Assembly (NCBI GenBank): GCA_905213895.1
Contig: CAJMKE010000003.1
Coordinates: 62,001-126,000 of the forward strand
From: an uncultured Alistipes sp.
GTDB taxonomy: Bacteria > Bacteroidota > Bacteroidia > Bacteroidales > Rikenellaceae
DNA length: 64,000 bases
Direction of reading: 5' to 3'
Of the stretch, positions 16,606 to 23,539 are shown piece after piece. Position numbers and translations under genes: made by a program. The notes under the pieces were generated by a model that saw only the letters and a program-made list of their open reading frames with translations, searched no databases and was not told the DNA's origin. Position 1 is the first letter of the stretch. Each line of letters starts with the position of its first letter.

Positions 16606-17898
16606 TTATTCGAAAAGTGCCTCCGTTTTAGCGACGACCTCCTCCGCATTCGCCGTGAGAGGGAATACGACGGACGGTTGCAGATGCCAGACAGTCTTGC
16701 CCTTCTTGAAACGGGCTTCGCCGCCGCCGGTAATGTTCAGCATAATCGTCGCTTTCGGGTCGATATGTCCCGCATTCACCTCCTTGATAAGCGAAGCGAG
16801 TGCGATAGCAGGTGCGGAATATATGTCGATGCCCTCGGTTTCCAGGAACAGTTTCGCCGCTTTCTGCGCCTGCAAATTGGTTGCCATAAGCACGTCGCCG
16901 CCGGTGGCTTTCAGCGCGTCGTACAGACCGCCGCGGATTCCGTAAGGCGGTTTGCGGTTAGACAGCACCTTGGCATTGATTATCTCGGCATCGCGGCGCG
17001 CCTTGTCGGCGTCGTAAGGCAGCATCTCGCGCGAATCCACCCGCCACGCATCGTACATCGGCAGGAACGGAGCATTCTGCGAAACCATCAGTTTCATCAG
17101 ATTGTCGCCGAAACGACCGTCCTCTATCAACCGCATGTTAGCCTCCCATGCCGCGATAGCACCCGTACCGCTGCCGACAGCCTGAAAATAGTAATCGGGA
17201 ATACGACCTATCGTCGTAACCGCCGACAATACCGTAGTCGCCATACCGTCGCGACGGGCGATATTCTTCGCACCGCCCTCGGCATAGAATTTAGGCGAAC
17301 GCAATGCAAGGTCGCTCAAATGTATGGCGTCGAAATAGTCGCCGCCCTTCTCGCATGCAATCAGTTTCACGCAGTCGTTGAGCGGTTCGTCGAACCACAA
17401 GGCGTCGATATTGTCCGCCGGCACGGAAAGCAGCAGTTTTATATTGTTGTCGGAGCAAACCTTTGCGAACGCGCGTGCGGTATTTCCGGCAGAAGCGACT
17501 ACAAGCACCTTGTCGCAATCATCCGACATTCGGGCGCACACGCTGTAAGCCTCGGTCTCCTTGAACGAACAAGTCTGCATGTTCGCGCCTTTTTCGGGCC
17601 AATATCCGTTGAAGGTTATATATAGGTTTTCCAGACCGAGAGCCTTCGCCAGACCTTCGCTCTTGTAGGTAACCGGCGACGCCTCGCATTTGAGTTCGCG
17701 TCTCATCGGAAGCCAGTCGCGGAACTTGTACATACCGCAGTCATCCTCCCTCACCTCCAACTGTTTTTTCGCATAAACGGCTCTTATGAGCGACGGTTCC
17801 TTGCATTTCGGATAATTGAGCGACCATCCTTCATCCTCGAACTCCGCGCCGTCAGCCACGCATACGAGTTTATATTCGGTCGGTTTGAAATCGGGCAT
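16606..17898 (-). CDS. threonine-synthase-like PLP enzyme, probable cysteate synthase
   Basis: 430 residues. Fold type II PLP enzyme: PLP lysine in QTCSFKETEAY and a phosphate-binding loop in TGAIAAWEAN. The KYKLVCVADGAEFED-like N-terminus and the stretch VTYKSEGLAKALGLENLYI, FNGYWPEKGANMQT and VVASAGNTARAFA match what I know of cysteate synthase (phosphoserine plus sulfite to cysteate) better than classical threonine synthase. Cysteate is the precursor of sulfonolipids such as sulfobacin, known from Alistipes and relatives. The other pathway enzymes are not in this window. A 23-codon upstream frame and hairpins lie in its leader. Confidence 0.72.
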   Translation of the reverse strand: MPDFKPTEYKLVCVADGAEFEDEGWSLNYPKCKEPSLIRAVYAKKQLEVREDDCGMYKFRDWLPMRRELKCEASPVTYKSEGLAKALGLENLYITFNGYWPEKGANMQTCSFKETEAYSVCARMSDDCDKVLVVASAGNTARAFAKVCSDNNIKLLLSVPADNIDALWFDEPLNDCVKLIACEKGGDYFDAIHLSDLALRSPKFYAEGGAKNIARRDGMATTVLSAVTTIGRIPDYYFQAVGSGTGAIAAWEANMRLIEDGRFGDNLMKLMVSQNAPFLPMYDAWRVDSREMLPYDADKARRDAEIINAKVLSNRKPPYGIRGGLYDALKATGGDVLMATNLQAQKAAKLFLETEGIDIYSAPAIALASLIKEVNAGHIDPKATIMLNITGGGEARFKKGKTVWHLQPSVVFPLTANAEEVVAKTEALFE

Positions 17899-17908
17899 AA
17901 TAGTAATT

Positions 17909-18030
17909 TTAGTTTTCCGTTAAACAAAACAAAAGCAGCAAACGCCACTTCGATATAAAGCAGGCATTCACCTGCGCCATAATTCCGTCCGCGCTCGCGA
18001 ACGGAATACAAAAATATAAATTTTTTCTCA
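17909..18030 (-). promoter_or_regulatory. leader of the cysteate synthase-like gene
   Basis: On the minus strand a TATTTTTG box sits near 18010-18017 with TTG about 21 bp before it. The leader contains two hairpins: ATTCCGT/ACGGAAT (17981-18006) and GCAGG/CCTGC (around 17961-17976). A 23-codon frame runs from the ATG at 17980 to the TAA at 17909-17911, with two Cys codons and a Leu run. Leader-peptide control is possible but unproven. Confidence 0.35.
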
Positions 18031-18099
18031 AACGAAACAAGTTTCGGGTAATAATAATTGACGATTTGCAGCGAATGGAGATAAAAAATCCGAAATTAT

Positions 18100-18130
18100 T
18101 TTGGTATAACAAAAATAATGTCTACATTTG
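18100..18130 (+). promoter_or_regulatory. promoter of tRNA-Lys
   Basis: TTTG (18100-18103), 19-bp spacer, TACATTTG (18123-18130), then the tRNA 39 bp downstream. Confidence 0.7.
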
Positions 18131-18168
18131 CACCACCAAAAACGAGGGATACCTCCTATTGGCACGAT

Positions 18169-18244
18169 GAATTCGTAGCTCAGCAGGTAGAGCACAACAC
18201 TTTTAATGTTGGGGTCCCGGGTTCGAGCCCCGGCGAGTTCACCA
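18169..18244 (+). tRNA. tRNA-Lys (anticodon TTT), CCA encoded
   Basis: A full cloverleaf. The acceptor stem GAATTCG pairs with CGAGTTC, followed by discriminator A and encoded CCA. The D arm contains GTAGCTCAGCAGGTAGAGC; the anticodon loop is CTTTTAA with anticodon TTT; the T arm CCGGG-TTCGAGC-CCCGG is standard. A terminator follows directly. The 3' 23 bp of the gene plus the terminator are repeated 157 bp downstream. Confidence 0.96.
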
Positions 18245-18246
18245 GC

Positions 18247-18283
18247 AACCGATTCCTGAAAAGGAGTCGGTTGTTTTGTTTTT
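18247..18283 (+). terminator. terminator of tRNA-Lys
   Basis: AACCGATTCCT pairs with AGGAGTCGGTT around a GAAA loop, followed by GTTTTGTTTTT. Confidence 0.85.
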
Positions 18284-18378
18284 AGACTGCGGCTCTCAGG
18301 GTTATCTTCCTCGTGTTATTCCGCACCGCGCAAGCGCGACGGCGGCACTCGGTCGATGATGACGCACTTCGTGCGACA

Positions 18379-18439
18379 TTCGAGCCCCGGCGAGTTCACC
18401 AGCAACCGATTCTTGAAAAAGAGTCGGTTGTTTTGTTTT
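18379..18439 (+). repeat. partial duplicate of tRNA-Lys 3' end and terminator
   Basis: 61 bp identical to 18222-18282 except for two changes, which sit opposite each other in the terminator stem and keep it paired (C-G to T-A). The 5' two-thirds of the tRNA is missing. It is either the leftover of a second tRNA-Lys gene or the distal att site of an element once integrated at the tRNA 3' end. Confidence 0.85.
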
Positions 18440-18461
18440 CCGGCATCGGCAGCAGCAACTC

Positions 18462-18497
18462 CTTAAAGTCTTTAAGGTCATTAAGGACTTTAAAAAC
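18462..18497. repeat. 9-bp-unit intergenic repeat, copy 3
   Basis: Four nonamers (CTTAAAGTC TTTAAGGTC, ATTAAGGAC TTTAAAAAC) between the tRNA-Lys duplicate and the convergent tRNA-Gln. The first two form a perfect palindrome CCTTAAAG-T-CTTTAAGG. Confidence 0.8.
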
Positions 18498-18500
18498 AAA

Positions 18501-18532
18501 AAACAGGAGAACCGCGAAAGTTCTCCTGTTTT
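18501..18532 (-). terminator. terminator of tRNA-Gln
   Basis: AAACAGGAGAAC pairs with GTTCTCCTGTTT. On the minus strand it follows the tRNA directly and is trailed by a T-rich tract. Confidence 0.85.
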
Positions 18533-18533
18533 C

Positions 18534-18607
18534 TGGTTGAGCTACCTGGATTCGAACCAGGAACGACAGAACCAAAATCTGCTGTGTTACCATTACACCA
18601 TAGCTCA
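18534..18607 (-). tRNA. tRNA-Gln (anticodon TTG), CCA encoded
   Basis: The acceptor TGAGCTA pairs with TAGCTCA, with a U1-A72 pair as usual for tRNA-Gln, then discriminator A and CCA. The D arm is GGTGTAATGGTAACAC, the anticodon loop holds TTG within ATTTTGGTT, and the T arm is CCTGG-TTCGAAT-CCAGG. It converges with tRNA-Lys. Confidence 0.95.
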
Positions 18608-18704
18608 ATCCGTTGCTCGAAAGCGATTGCAAAGGTAATGTAAAGTTTTGAAAAAACAAGCGTATCGCAATGAAATTTGCACGAATAATCGCCCGACGGC
18701 ATTT

Positions 18705-19283
18705 TTACAGCAACCCCGCTTCGTAATAGACGACAATCTGTTCGAGCATTTTGTCCGAACCGTCGGGGTCGTATTCGAGTTTTAGATTGTTGCCGAACAG
18801 ACGCGCCATAGCCTGCCAGAATCCCGCAACGAATCCGCCGCGAAACTCCTTTACGATTTCGAACGCCGTATACTCGGTCTCGCGGTCGATAAGTTTCAGC
18901 AGCACACGCCCCTCATACACTGTCATTCTTTTCAGCACCGGCGTATACTTCTTGATTATCATCTTCTGTATGCCTTTCGTGTAGAGTTCCCTGTCCTTTT
19001 TCGACGGCAGACGTCGCAATTCCTCCTCCATAAGAGCCATTTCGCGTTTAGCCTCCTGCGCTATCGGATACACCTTCTTCACCGCCCGAATAAGTTTGGC
19101 ATAACGGCGCATATCCTTTTTGCGGGCATATTTGCGCACGGGGAGAATATGGACGACCGCAATCGAGTCGCCGTTTTCGATTGTCGCGGTCTGATACCAT
19201 ATACCTCGGTCGCGCCGCTGTCCGAAAGAGACGGCACATATCGCAATCGACGACAACAGGAGTATCAGCAGGCGTTTAGACAT
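18705..19283 (-). CDS. DUF4294 family exported protein
   Basis: 192 residues. The signal peptide ends near SFGQ. The mature part has the DUF4294 pattern: a basic ARKKDMRRYAKLIRAVKKVYPIA stretch, a long charged helix, and EYTAFEIVKEFRGGFVAGFWQAMARLFGNNLK. The family is restricted to Bacteroidota and has no known function. It stands alone, divergent from the thioesterase gene, with only 66 bp between the two starts. Confidence 0.85.
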   Translation of the reverse strand: MSKRLLILLLSSIAICAVSFGQRRDRGIWYQTATIENGDSIAVVHILPVRKYARKKDMRRYAKLIRAVKKVYPIAQEAKREMALMEEELRRLPSKKDRELYTKGIQKMIIKKYTPVLKRMTVYEGRVLLKLIDRETEYTAFEIVKEFRGGFVAGFWQAMARLFGNNLKLEYDPDGSDKMLEQIVVYYEAGLL

Positions 19284-19349
19284 AATTCTTCGGCAAATAT
19301 AACGAATCGATGCGGGAAAGTATTATTTTTGCCGCATAAATTTAACACT

Positions 19350-19721
19350 ATGGAAACAGGACTTACATACACATCGCATACCGTGGTTACGGACGACAAC
19401 ACTGCCAAACATGTCGGCTCGGGCGATTTGGCGGTATTCGCCACCCCGGCAATGGCGGCTCTTATGGAGAACGCCGCGATGCTCGCGGTCGCTCCGGCTC
19501 TCGAAGCGGGGCAGACGACCGTCGGTTCGGAGATAAGCATTTCGCACATAAAACCTACCGGAATCGGCGCGAAAGTGTCTGCAACCGCAGTGCTTGCTGC
19601 CGTCGAAGGTCGCAAACTCTCGTTCAACGTCGCCGCACGCGACGAAGAAGGCATGATAGGTGAAGGCACGCACACGCGGTTCATCGTCGACAGCGAACGG
19701 TTCATGGGCAAGGTGCGATAA
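19350..19721 (+). CDS. thioesterase, hot-dog fold (fluoroacetyl-CoA thioesterase-like)
   Basis: 123 residues from the ATG at 19350; longer in-frame sequence upstream would run into the divergent gene. The pattern HVGSGDLAVFATPAMAALMENAA, then TTVGSEISISHIKPTGIGAKV and GEGTHTRFIVD, is that of the short FlK-like single hot-dog thioesterases that hydrolyse acyl-CoAs. The protein should be a cytoplasmic dimer. A TATTTTTG promoter box lies about 20 bp upstream of the start. Substrate unknown. Confidence 0.88.
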   Translation: METGLTYTSHTVVTDDNTAKHVGSGDLAVFATPAMAALMENAAMLAVAPALEAGQTTVGSEISISHIKPTGIGAKVSATAVLAAVEGRKLSFNVAARDEEGMIGEGTHTRFIVDSERFMGKVR

Positions 19722-19813
19722 TCGTATAAAACTCCGGACGCAGCCGATTATTGAAGAATTTTTATTAAATTCGCGGCAATTATATATAATGAATAAACGA
19801 AAATCGAAATAGT

Positions 19814-21145
19814 ATGTTCGAAAACTTAACCGACAAACTCGAACGGTCGTTCAAGATTCTCAAAGGCGAGGGTCGCATTACCGAAATCAACGTCGCCGAA
19901 ACGCTTAAAGAGATTCGGCGCGCGCTCATCGATGCCGACGTAAACTATAAGGTCGCGAAGTCGTTCACCGACGAAGTGAAGCACAAGGCACTCGGTCAGG
20001 ACGTGTTGAAATCGGTGAAACCGGGGCAGATGATGACGAAAATCGTCCGCGACGAACTCGCCGCGCTCATGGGCGGAACCGCCACCGACATCAGGTTGGA
20101 GGGAACGCCTGCCGTGATTCTCATCGCAGGTTTGCAGGGTTCCGGTAAAACGACGTTTTCGGGCAAACTCGCATCGTTCATAAAGAGCAAGAAAGGTCGT
20201 CAGGTACTGCTCGTCGCGGGCGACGTTTACCGTCCTGCCGCAATCGACCAGTTGAAGATTCTGGGCGAGCAAATCGGCGTACCGGTATATACCGAGGAGG
20301 GCAACACCAATCCGGTCGAAATCGCCGAGAATGCGATAAAGTATGCCCGCACGAACGGTTTCAACGTCGTAATCGTCGATACCGCCGGTCGTCTTGCCGT
20401 AGACGAGGCGATGATGCAGGAGATAACGGCGATAAAGGCAGCCGTGAAGCCGAGCGAAACGCTGTTCGTGGTCGATTCGATGACCGGTCAGGATGCCGTG
20501 AACACGGCTCGCGAATTCAACGAACGTCTCGATTTCGACGGCGTCGTTCTCACCAAACTCGACGGCGACACCCGCGGCGGTGCGGCGATTTCGATTCGCT
20601 CGGTCGTGAACAAGCCGTTGAAGTTCATTTCGAGCGGCGAGAAGATGGATGCCTTGCAGGTGTTCCATCCCGAGCGTATGGCAGACCGAATCCTCGGCAT
20701 GGGCGATGTCGTTTCGCTCGTCGAACGTGCGCAGGAGCAGTACGACGAGGAGGAGGCACGCCGGCTCAAAAAGAAAATCGTAAAGAACCAGTTCGATTTC
20801 AACGACTTTATCGCCCAGATAAGCCAGATAAAGAAGATGGGCAACCTCAAAGACATCGCCTCGATGATTCCGGGTATGGGCAAGGCATTGAAGGATGTCG
20901 AAATCGGCGACGACGCATTCAAGCAGACCGAAGCGATTATCGGGTCAATGACGCCGCAGGAGCGCGAGCATCCGGAAATCATCAACGCCCGCCGTCGCGA
21001 GCGTATCGCCAAGGGTTCGGGTACTACTATGCCGGATGTGAACCGCCTGCTCAAACAGTTTGAGGATACCCGCAAAATGATGAAGATGGCAGCCGGCGGC
21101 AAACTCCGCATGCCGAAAATGCCGGGTAGAATGATGCGGCGATAA
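19814..21145 (+). CDS. ffh: signal recognition particle protein
   Basis: 443 residues, full length. N domain, then the GTPase G domain with GLQGSGKTTFSGKLA (P-loop), DTAGRLAVDE and TKLDGDTRGGAAISI, then the Met-rich M domain ending GKLRMPKMPGRMMRR, which binds SRP RNA and signal sequences. Ffh with the SRP RNA (found here at 49092-49188) delivers inner-membrane proteins to FtsY and SecYEG. A terminator follows. Confidence 0.98.
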   Translation: MFENLTDKLERSFKILKGEGRITEINVAETLKEIRRALIDADVNYKVAKSFTDEVKHKALGQDVLKSVKPGQMMTKIVRDELAALMGGTATDIRLEGTPAVILIAGLQGSGKTTFSGKLASFIKSKKGRQVLLVAGDVYRPAAIDQLKILGEQIGVPVYTEEGNTNPVEIAENAIKYARTNGFNVVIVDTAGRLAVDEAMMQEITAIKAAVKPSETLFVVDSMTGQDAVNTAREFNERLDFDGVVLTKLDGDTRGGAAISIRSVVNKPLKFISSGEKMDALQVFHPERMADRILGMGDVVSLVERAQEQYDEEEARRLKKKIVKNQFDFNDFIAQISQIKKMGNLKDIASMIPGMGKALKDVEIGDDAFKQTEAIIGSMTPQEREHPEIINARRRERIAKGSGTTMPDVNRLLKQFEDTRKMMKMAAGGKLRMPKMPGRMMRR

Positions 21146-21157
21146 TCACAATCAAAA

Positions 21158-21200
21158 AATAAGAGGCTGTCCGATTCAAATCAGGCTGCCTCTTTTATTC
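21158..21200 (+). terminator. terminator after ffh
   Basis: AAGAGGC and CCGATT pair with AATCAGG and GCCTCTT around a short loop with an internal mismatch bubble; a T-rich tail follows. Confidence 0.75.
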
Positions 21201-21212
21201 GTAATTTTATCA

Positions 21213-22139
21213 CTAATCAACATACCCCTTTCCATTGCATACAGTGCATCTTCCTTGAATATGCACATGCGCTGGCATGGTCCGACCACACTTACTGCAA
21301 TATCTTGAGTTATCCTGCCCCGTATAATTAGGAGCATATTCGACTCTATCCGGACCTTTTCCCGTACCGTTGCAACCTGGACAAGTTCGACGAGTTGACC
21401 TTGTATTACTGCCGGAAGAATTGTATGTATTGTTATTACCCATATTTTGAATGGGCTGAGGTATTGTATTAAATCCAGCGTTACCGGTATAACCCGGACT
21501 TACACTATTACTCGGCATTGAAGCATAAGTGTAACTGTAATTTACTTGTCTACTTCCACGACAGCAAGGACAAGCCCTTGCCCCTTTACACATATAGCAT
21601 AGTTGTTGATATGGATATATACCTATCAATCCCATTCCATTACACCCTATACACAAACCGGAACCGCCACATAGTACACAAATTTCAATTTGCGATTTCG
21701 CATAAAACTTTACATATTTACTATGTGTCAAAAACTTTTTTGTGGATGAATGATAAATGCCCAATTGAAGCGAATATTCGTCAACATAGGACGTAGGTAT
21801 ATGCAAATCATAGCCTTGAATTGTCAAACATAAATCATCATATACCGAACTGTCATAGCGCGGAGTAATCGATTTGTATATGGCAACTTGACCATCGCTC
21901 GAGCAACATTTATTATCCTTATCCATTAACTTTGAATCTCCATGATAAAAAAACACGCAAACAGTACCTTGTTGACCTTTCATATCTTCCGTATGAAGTT
22001 TAATATGAATTTTCAATAGTCCATTTCCATTATTTGAATCATGTTCTAACCATACTTTCTCAACCCTAGCCGATTGTGCATTTGATTTTACACACATAAA
22101 AACTACGGCACATAATATTAGCAAAAATTTTACTTTCAT
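21213..22139 (-). CDS. secreted protein with DnaJ-type zinc-ribbon motifs
   Basis: 308 residues from the ATG at 22139, which opens a signal peptide (MKVKFLLILCAVVFMCVKSN, then AQ). The first half is a beta-rich domain. The second half carries CxxCxGxG-like repeats: CVLCGGSGLCIGC, CYMCKGARACPCCRG, CPGCNGTGKG and CTVCNGKG, as in the DnaJ cysteine-rich region, separated by a Asn/Ser/Gly-rich linker. In cytosolic DnaJ these bind zinc and unfolded protein. Here the protein is exported, a recurring but uncharacterised Bacteroidales type. Its DNA is AT-rich compared with ffh and era on either side. Confidence 0.8.
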   Translation of the reverse strand: MKVKFLLILCAVVFMCVKSNAQSARVEKVWLEHDSNNGNGLLKIHIKLHTEDMKGQQGTVCVFFYHGDSKLMDKDNKCCSSDGQVAIYKSITPRYDSSVYDDLCLTIQGYDLHIPTSYVDEYSLQLGIYHSSTKKFLTHSKYVKFYAKSQIEICVLCGGSGLCIGCNGMGLIGIYPYQQLCYMCKGARACPCCRGSRQVNYSYTYASMPSNSVSPGYTGNAGFNTIPQPIQNMGNNNTYNSSGSNTRSTRRTCPGCNGTGKGPDRVEYAPNYTGQDNSRYCSKCGRTMPAHVHIQGRCTVCNGKGYVD

Positions 22140-22208
22140 AATTGTAAATTTAAAATACAATAGATCTATACTCGATAACACAAAAAACGTGGGACAAATT
22201 TTGTCTTT

Positions 22209-22352
22209 GGTTGCTGAGGTCTTCGACTACCTATCACCCAATAACAGAATAAAGCCCACGTCGAACAACGTGAGCGTTAAACTCTATTCCTTGGGTGATT
22301 TATGAAATTGTCGAAGTTTCAGCAACCCGAATAAAAATAACGCTTTTTATTT
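22209..22352 (+). ncRNA. 6S-like (Bacteroidales-1 type) structured RNA
   Basis: About 119 nt form a single long interrupted rod. The closing helices are GGUUGCUGA/UCAGCAACC and CUUCGAC/GUCGAAG, followed by an asymmetric bubble, the inner helix AUCACCCAA/UUGGGUGAU, then AGAAUA/UAUUC and CACGU/ACGUG near the tip. A terminator-like AATAAAAA/TTTTTATT hairpin follows (22330-22351). This is the shape of 6S RNA, the regulator that mimics an open promoter and binds RNA polymerase. I favour the plus strand because of the hairpin and a TGTCTTTG box just upstream, but the rod folds on either strand. Confidence 0.6.
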
Positions 22353-22527
22353 ATATGTATGTGCCGACGCTTTTAGTGCGTGAGCGGCACAGAATACGAT
22401 TCAAGTAGAATACAAATTCCGTTTTTTAATGCTTCATAGGCGAATAAGTTTGGTTTTACTGTTGCAAATATAAGAATAAATCCGATTAAATTCCTACCTT
22501 TGCGATATAATTATACATGTACAACCG

Positions 22528-23412
22528 ATGCACAAAAGCGGATTCGTCAATATCATAGGCAACCCTAACGTAGGTAAATCCACACTTATGAACGCGCTCG
22601 TCGGCGAGCGTCTGTCGATAATCACGTCAAAGGCTCAGACCACGCGCCACAGAATCATGGGAATCGTCGACGGCGAGGATTTCCAGATAGTCTACTCCGA
22701 TACGCCGGGCATTCTCAAACCCAACTACAAGTTGCAGGAGTCGATGATGAAATTCGTGCGCGGAGCGGTCGCCGATGCCGACATCATCCTTTACGTAACC
22801 GACACCGTCGAGGAAATCGGCGAACGTTCGGCAGAGATATTGAAGCGGGTGCGCGAAAGCGGAGTGCCGACGATAGTCGTAATCAACAAAATCGACCTTA
22901 CGACACAGGAGGCATTGGAATCGCTCGTCGCAAAGTGGCAGGAGATTCTGCCTGCGGCGCGGATAATTCCCGCATCGGCGAAAGAGGGATTCAACATCGG
23001 CGGAATATTCGACACGATAGTCGGCATGCTGCCCGAGGGAGAACCGTTCTACCCGAAAGACACGCTGACGGACAAGACGCTGCGTTTCTTCGTGTCGGAG
23101 ATTATACGCGAAAAGATATTGCTCAACTACGACAAGGAGATACCCTATTGCTGCGAAATCGAAATCGAGAGTTACAAGGAGGAGCCGACTATCGACCGCA
23201 TCGCCGCGACGATATATGTGGCTCGCGATTCGCAAAAGGGAATCGTCATCGGACATAAGGGCGAACGGCTGAAAAAGGTCGGACAGCAGGCACGCGAGGA
23301 TATGGAAAAATTCCTCGGCAAGAAGGTTTTCCTGCAACTTTTCGTCAAGGTGAACGACGACTGGCGCAACAACGAACGGCAGTTGCGCAGATTCGGTTAC
23401 GAGCAGGAGTAA
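22528..23412 (+). CDS. era: GTPase Era
   Basis: 294 residues. G1 GNPNVGKSTLMN, G2 region with TTRHRIMG, G3 DTPG, G4 NKID, then a C-terminal KH domain with GIVIGHKGERLKKVGQQARE and VFLQLFVKV. Era binds the 3' end of 16S rRNA and helps mature the 30S subunit. A TACCTTTG box (22495-22502) lies 25 bp upstream of the ATG. A palindromic dispersed repeat follows the gene. Confidence 0.98.
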   Translation: MHKSGFVNIIGNPNVGKSTLMNALVGERLSIITSKAQTTRHRIMGIVDGEDFQIVYSDTPGILKPNYKLQESMMKFVRGAVADADIILYVTDTVEEIGERSAEILKRVRESGVPTIVVINKIDLTTQEALESLVAKWQEILPAARIIPASAKEGFNIGGIFDTIVGMLPEGEPFYPKDTLTDKTLRFFVSEIIREKILLNYDKEIPYCCEIEIESYKEEPTIDRIAATIYVARDSQKGIVIGHKGERLKKVGQQAREDMEKFLGKKVFLQLFVKVNDDWRNNERQLRRFGYEQE

Positions 23413-23423
23413 AAAACAGATTC

Positions 23424-23483
23424 CGTCATATTGAGCGAATGCGAAATATCTCAATCAGATTCTTCGCTACGCTCAGAATGACG
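23424..23483. repeat. palindromic dispersed repeat
   Basis: Imperfect inverted repeat: the left arm starts CGTCATATTGAGCG and the right arm ends CGCTCAGAATGACG, with GCGAA/TTCGC continuing the arms. It sits between era and the TPR gene. It is of the general 'cgtcattctgagcg' type seen between genes in many bacteria. Confidence 0.65.
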
Positions 23484-23539
23484 AAAAACATAAAAGACAA
23501 ACGAAATAATCGGATTTGATAACCCGTTATCTATAAGTC

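Noticed and set aside
16606..17898. Plain threonine synthase (thrC)
   Set aside because: Several segments fit cysteate synthase better; no homoserine kinase or aspartate-family gene is nearby. Kept as an alternative, not as the call.
18379..18439. Second tRNA-Lys gene
   Set aside because: Only the T-arm, acceptor 3' strand and terminator are present; the D arm, anticodon arm and 5' acceptor strand are missing.
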